Source: Haloarculaceae archaeon H-GB1-1 (GTDB lineage: Archaea; Halobacteriota; Halobacteria; Halobacteriales; Haloarculaceae). From it: a DNA stretch of 64,000 bases. Made by a program: the position numbers and the translations under genes. The DNA is taken from NCBI GenBank assembly GCA_029688825.1, contig JARUKX010000012.1:1-64000 (forward strand), given 5' to 3'. Positions 60,282-64,000 of the stretch are shown here, one piece after another. Numbering within the stretch: position 1 is the stretch's first letter; each line of letters opens with the position of its first letter. Under the pieces are notes generated by a model. That model made no database searches. It saw only the letters and a program-made list of their open reading frames with translations, and was not told the DNA's origin.

Positions 60282-60962
60282 ATGACAACCGGACCACAAT
60301 ACGACGGGCTCGTCTTCGACATGGACGGCGTGCTCGTCGAGCCGACGAGACGCCCGCTTCTCACGTGGGCCGTCGAACGGACGTTCCTCGAATTCGGCGT
60401 CGAACATCCCGACGCGGACCTCGTCGCGTCCCTCTGCAGTAGCGACGTCAGCCACCTCCAGACCGTCGAGACGCGCCACGGTATCGACCGGGGAACGTTC
60501 TGGGAGCGGCGCGAGCGGAACGCCGCAGCCGAACAGATGGCAGCCATGAAGCGCGGCGAGAAGGCCCTGTACGACGACGCGGTGCTCCTCGACGACGTTC
60601 GGGTTCCGATCGGCCTCGTCAGCAACAACCAACAAGAGACCGTCGAGTTCGTCCTCGACGCGCACGGCGTGGTCGAGACGTTCGACACGGCGTACGGTCG
60701 CTACCCCTCCCTCGTCGGTGCCCGTCGGGCCAAGCCGAACGCCTACTACCTCGAACGGGCACTCGACGACCTGCGGTGTTCGACCCCGCTGTACGTGGGC
60801 GATAGCGCCGTCGACGTCGCAGCGGCCGCGGCCGCGGGCATCGACGTCGCGCTGCTGCGACGACCCGAACTACCCCGAATCGAACCCGATATCGAACCGA
60901 CCCACGTAATCGAGTCGCTCCACGAACTCGGCCCGCTCGTCGAAACGCGGGGTGGTGCGTGA
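60282..60962 (+). CDS. HAD family phosphatase
   Basis: A 226-residue HAD hydrolase. Motif I 'VFDMDGVLVEP' (Asp nucleophile), motif II 'LVSNNQQETVEF', Lys in 'RAKPNAYYLE' and motif III 'YVGDSAVDVAAAAAAG'. Similar to phosphoglycolate phosphatase-type enzymes. Its place between pstB and phoU suggests release of phosphate from small phosphate esters when phosphate is scarce. Starts 59 bp after pstB, so it may be in the same operon. Confidence 0.82.
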   Translation: MTTGPQYDGLVFDMDGVLVEPTRRPLLTWAVERTFLEFGVEHPDADLVASLCSSDVSHLQTVETRHGIDRGTFWERRERNAAAEQMAAMKRGEKALYDDAVLLDDVRVPIGLVSNNQQETVEFVLDAHGVVETFDTAYGRYPSLVGARRAKPNAYYLERALDDLRCSTPLYVGDSAVDVAAAAAAGIDVALLRRPELPRIEPDIEPTHVIESLHELGPLVETRGGA

Positions 60963-60963
60963 C

Positions 60964-61632
60964 GTGCCACGGAAGTCGTTCCAGCGAGAGATGGACGAGC
61001 TACAGACGAACGTTCGAACGTTCGGCGACGCAGTCACGGTCCGTCTCCGGCGAGCGGTCACGGCAATCGAGCGCCGGGACAAGGACCTGGCCCAGACCGT
61101 CGTCGAAGGCGACGGCGCGATCAACGACCGATACGTCGAACTGGAGCGGAAGTGCATCGACCTGTTCGCGCTCCAGCAACCGGTCGCCTCGGACCTTCGA
61201 ATCGTCGCCGCGACGTACAAGATCCTGACCGACCTCGAGCGCATCGCCGACCTCGCGGGCAACCTCGCGAGCGCCGTCGTCGACGCCGAAACCATCGTCG
61301 CTGCCTCCATCGATATCGTCGAGCTCGGCAATCTCGCCATCGAGATGGTCGAGGATGCCCTCCACGCGTACGTTTACGAGGACACCGCGCTGTGCTTCGA
61401 CGTCGCCGAACGCGACGACCGACTCGACGACCTGAGCGAGGACGCCGCGGCCGGGCTCATCAGGGAACTCTCGGAGATGCGCGCGACCACGGCGGAGCCC
61501 GACGCCCTCCTCGGTGACGTCCGCCGGCTCCTGTTGACGATTCGCGACCTCGAACGCGTCGGCGACCACGCCGTCAACGTCGCGGCACGGACGCTCTACC
61601 TGACCGAGTCCGACGACGAACTCCTCTACTGA
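60964..61632 (+). CDS. phoU: PhoU-type phosphate regulator (first copy)
   Basis: A 222-residue all-helical PhoU with two repeated three-helix units. 'QPVASDLRIVAATYKILTDLERIADLAGNL' and 'LLLTIRDLERVGDHAVNVAARTLYL' are the conserved metal-binding helices. PhoU links the Pst transporter to control of uptake. GTG start at 60964 chosen because the next copy starts MPREGYQEQL, matching VPRKSFQREM here; it is 1 bp after the HAD stop codon. Confidence 0.9.
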   Translation: MPRKSFQREMDELQTNVRTFGDAVTVRLRRAVTAIERRDKDLAQTVVEGDGAINDRYVELERKCIDLFALQQPVASDLRIVAATYKILTDLERIADLAGNLASAVVDAETIVAASIDIVELGNLAIEMVEDALHAYVYEDTALCFDVAERDDRLDDLSEDAAAGLIRELSEMRATTAEPDALLGDVRRLLLTIRDLERVGDHAVNVAARTLYLTESDDELLY

Positions 61633-61695
61633 CCGCTTCAGTACGACGTTGGTGGAGCAAAAGCTACATGTCCTGCGGTACCAGACACAGCAACC

Positions 61696-62373
61696 ATGCC
61701 ACGTGAAGGATATCAGGAACAACTCGAATCTCTCCGCGAGGACGTCCTCTACATGAGCGAAGTCGTCCTCGGCCGTCTGCGACAGGGGCTCGAAGCCCTG
61801 GAGTACAAGGACGAGGACCTCGCCTGGGAGGTCATCGACGGCGACGACGAGATCAACCAGATGTATCTCGATCTCGAACAGGAATGTATCGATCTGCTGG
61901 CGCTGCAACAGCCCGTCGCCTCCGACCTGCGGTTCATCGCTGCGTCGTTCAAGATCATCACCGACCTCGAACGCATCGCCGACCTCGCGACCAACCTCGG
62001 CGACTACACGCTCGACGCCCACCGCGACCTCGTTCCCGACGTCGACGTGCAGGAGATCGGCGCGGCCACAATCGAGATGACCGAGCGCGCGATGGACGCC
62101 TACGCCGACGAGGACCCGGACGCCTGTCTCGCAATCGCAGAGTCCGACGACGACATCGACGACCTCTGTGAGACCGCCTCCGCGACGGTCGTCCGCGACC
62201 TCATCGAACGCGAGTTCGAGATCGACAGTGACCAGGAGATAGAGGACGTGATGGCCGACGTCTCCCGACTCCTGTTGACGATTCGCGACCTCGAACGCGT
62301 CGGCGACCACGCCGTCAACATCGCGGCCCGCACGCTCTACATGGTCGAGAACGACGACGAACTCATCTACTGA
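61696..62373 (+). CDS. phoU: PhoU-type phosphate regulator (second copy)
   Basis: A 225-residue paralogue of the gene at 60964: 'QPVASDLRFIAASFKIITDLERIADLATNL' and 'LLLTIRDLERVGDHAVNIAARTLYMVEND' are kept. Two PhoU copies in a row are seen in other haloarchaea; one may act on PstB and the other elsewhere. It starts 63 bp after the first. It is the last gene of the pst cluster and converges with radB. Confidence 0.9.
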   Translation: MPREGYQEQLESLREDVLYMSEVVLGRLRQGLEALEYKDEDLAWEVIDGDDEINQMYLDLEQECIDLLALQQPVASDLRFIAASFKIITDLERIADLATNLGDYTLDAHRDLVPDVDVQEIGAATIEMTERAMDAYADEDPDACLAIAESDDDIDDLCETASATVVRDLIEREFEIDSDQEIEDVMADVSRLLLTIRDLERVGDHAVNIAARTLYMVENDDELIY

Positions 62374-62404
62374 CGACGGCGACGCCGGTTTTCCCGCCCA
62401 AGCG

Positions 62405-63100
62405 TTACGGTTCGACGGCCCCGTCGAGCCCGTCGTTCGTGATCTTGAACCGCGCCGAATCGCCGGCGGCCTTCGCGCGGTGGTTCTCCAGCGTCGCTCG
62501 TCGATTCCCGCCGCGGAAGCGGTCGAGTCTGAGGATGGTCCCTGACCAGTGGTTCAGCGTGTGGCCGCCGAGCGCGCGCGTCTTGTCGCTCTCCGGGTCC
62601 GAGAAGACCTGGTTCGTGAACACCACGGCGAGGTCGTGTTTACGCGCCAGCGAGAGCAAGTGCGTAATCTGGCGTGCCACGTCCCGAAGCGCCTCGCCCT
62701 CTTCCTGCTCGGTGCGTTCGAGCCGATAGAAGCCGGTCGCGCTGTCGAGGACGATGAGGTCGACCTGCTCGGCGAACTCCGCGGCGTCCTTGACGGCCTC
62801 GCGCTGCTGATCGAAGCTGTACACCTCGGAGATGATGATGCGCGAGGCCACGTCCTCGACGGTCGTTCCGTCGGTCGCCATCGACTGGGCGAGCTGTTCC
62901 ATGCGGTCCAGCGAAAGGTCCTCCGTATCGAGATACAGGGCCGATTCGCCGGCGGCGGCGAGCCCGACCGCGGCACTCAACGTGAGATTCGTCTTGCCGG
63001 CCGCTGGGGGGCCGTACACCTGCGTGACCGCGCCACGCTCGAACCCGCCGCCGAGGAGGTCGTCGATGGAGTCACATCCGGTCGAAATCGGCTCGCTCAC
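62405..63100 (-). CDS. radB: DNA repair/recombination protein RadB
   Basis: A 231-residue RecA-family protein. Walker A GPPAAGKTN, Walker B 'VDLIVLDSATGFYR', and the archaeal RadB C-terminal 'SGTILRLDRFRGGNRRATLENHRAKA'. RadB lacks the RadA N-terminal domain, binds ADP/ATP poorly and helps RadA or Hjc in repair. I chose the GTG at 63100 (VSEPISTGCDSIDDLLGGG), the usual family start. Another start 27 bp earlier is possible. Divergent from the RNase H-like gene with a 77-bp gap. Confidence 0.92.
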   Translation of the reverse strand: MSEPISTGCDSIDDLLGGGFERGAVTQVYGPPAAGKTNLTLSAAVGLAAAGESALYLDTEDLSLDRMEQLAQSMATDGTTVEDVASRIIISEVYSFDQQREAVKDAAEFAEQVDLIVLDSATGFYRLERTEQEEGEALRDVARQITHLLSLARKHDLAVVFTNQVFSDPESDKTRALGGHTLNHWSGTILRLDRFRGGNRRATLENHRAKAAGDSARFKITNDGLDGAVEP

Positions 63101-63177
63101 GCGTCCACGTTGCCCCCGACCGACCAAAAACGCTCGTACTTGGCCACGGCGGCCGCTGCTCCGACACGCCTTAGACG

Positions 63178-63948
63178 GTGCCGGGCAAAAAATCGGACGT
63201 GATAGTCGTCGCGACGGATGACTTCGAGGTCTATCACGGCGTGGTCAACGAGCTGCGGGACCGCGGCGCGGAGTTCACGACCATCGAGTCGGGCGCGGCG
63301 CTCCCCGAGGGAACGACGGCGGTCGTGATCGGGCCGGGGGAATCCATCGACGCGCCGGCCGACGTCCCCGTGTTCCAGGGCGACCCCGAGGATCCGCGCC
63401 GAACGGTCGAGAAGGTCGTCGCGGCGCTGCGGGGCGCGAGGGGGCGAACGGTCGTCGGCGTCGATCCGGGCGAACGCCCGGGGATCGCCGTCCTCTCGGG
63501 AGAGATGGTGGTTGCCGCGTTCCACGTCCCCGTGGCCGAGGCCGCCGCAGTCGTCGAGCGGGAGGTCGCGGACGCGGTCGACCCGCTCGTCCGCATCGGC
63601 GACGGTGCCCGATTGCAGGGCGCGCGCATCATCGACGACCTCGAAGACGTCCCGGTCGAACTGGTCGACGAGACAGGGACGACGCCGTATCTCGGCACGG
63701 GTGTGCGGGGAATGGGCGACGTCCTCGCCGCCGTCAACATCGCCCGCATGTCCGGCGAACCCGTCGAGTCTCGGACCATCGAGCCGACGGCCGGCGAACT
63801 CCAGCGCATCAAGGACCGCTCGCGAGAGCAATCGGAGACGAACCGAGCCATCGACGAAGTCCTCGCCCGTCGCGTCGCGGAGGGTGACCTGACCGTCGAA
63901 GAGGCGCTGGCCGAACACCGCGGTGACGAAGAGACGAACGAGGAGTGA
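63178..63948 (+). CDS. Putative RNase H-fold (RuvC/YqgF-like) protein
   Basis: A 256-residue protein conserved-looking but unnamed. Residues 5-60 form a small alpha/beta part (VIVVATDDFEVYHGV...). Around residue 93 'VVGVDPGERPGIAVLSG' resembles the first strand of RuvC/YqgF nucleases (Asp96). 'VELVDETGTTPYLG' (Asp164, Glu165) and 'GMGDVLAAVNIARM' (Asp181) match the later strands, like the DER-TT and DxxAA patterns of YqgF. A C-terminal helical tail follows. It may be an RNA- or DNA-cutting enzyme of the RNase H fold, paired with radB. This is a fold guess, not a shown activity. Starts with GTG at 63178. Confidence 0.55.
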   Translation: MPGKKSDVIVVATDDFEVYHGVVNELRDRGAEFTTIESGAALPEGTTAVVIGPGESIDAPADVPVFQGDPEDPRRTVEKVVAALRGARGRTVVGVDPGERPGIAVLSGEMVVAAFHVPVAEAAAVVEREVADAVDPLVRIGDGARLQGARIIDDLEDVPVELVDETGTTPYLGTGVRGMGDVLAAVNIARMSGEPVESRTIEPTAGELQRIKDRSREQSETNRAIDEVLARRVAEGDLTVEEALAEHRGDEETNEE

Positions 63949-64000
63949 CTGCGGAGAACGAGCCGAGAGTGACTACGGCGAGTCCCTCTCGGGACGGACG

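Noticed and set aside
1-64000. CRISPR array, IS element, rRNA or replication origin
   Set aside because: I looked for regular repeats with spacers, transposase genes with ends, rRNA segments and Orc1/Cdc6 genes and saw none.

Overview
The window is chromosomal DNA from a haloarchaeon (class Halobacteria). It is GC-rich with strong G/C at third codon positions, and the proteins are very acidic. Many genes begin about 25-30 bp after a TATA box with no ribosome binding site. Several families are typical of halophilic archaea: UPF0179, RadB, AbrB-PhoU regulators, Tat lipoproteins, and PrkA/YeaH/SpoVR. I cannot name the genus from sequence alone. I see no IS element, CRISPR array, rRNA or plasmid replication gene.

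Layout. 0-3 kb: a gene-poor stretch with small proteins, a pilin-like protein and a tRNA-Leu(CAA), with partial copies of the tRNA 3' end beside it. 3-7.2 kb: small housekeeping and conserved genes. 7.2-15.4 kb: a four-gene operon prkA-prkA2-yeaH(DUF444)-spoVR behind a leader of about 500 nt. 15.4-19.7 kb: a cell-surface cluster on the minus strand with an archaeal SipW-type signal peptidase and four probable surface proteins, three of which carry the SipW-cargo signal motif. 20-24.4 kb: an unusual membrane histidine kinase, small haloarchaeal proteins and a MetE-like methionine synthase. 24.5-29 kb: sucCD with a coupled 29-codon ORF between them, then a REC-PAS-PAS-GAF histidine kinase. 29.9-33.8 kb: an ABC exporter whose first permease is fused to a PrsW-type intramembrane protease. 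33.9-39.1 kb: two GH13 sugar hydrolases, an aldo/keto reductase and an SDR. 39-49.3 kb: macro domain, ZIP transporter, CcdA/TlpA pair, DUF3179, DUF998, a K+ channel/TrkA protein, CDGSH, a second REC kinase, a HAD phosphatase and a GDH-like lipoprotein. 49.4-62.4 kb: phosphate island with a phosphoesterase, polyphosphate kinase, divergent AbrB-PhoU regulator, pstS-pstC-pstA-pstB, a HAD phosphatase and two more PhoU proteins. The end has radB and a divergent putative RNase H-fold protein.

How it fits together. The phosphate island joins high-affinity phosphate uptake, three PhoU-type regulators and phosphate storage as polyphosphate, so it probably answers phosphate limitation. The surface cluster looks like a TasA-type fibre or matrix system with its own processing peptidase. 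The most interesting items are this surface cluster, the ABC/PrsW fusion, the PstA with a membrane extension of about 600 residues, the RNase H-like partner of radB, a perfect 17-bp operator-like palindrome at 49387-49403, and the mini-ORF that bridges sucC and sucD.
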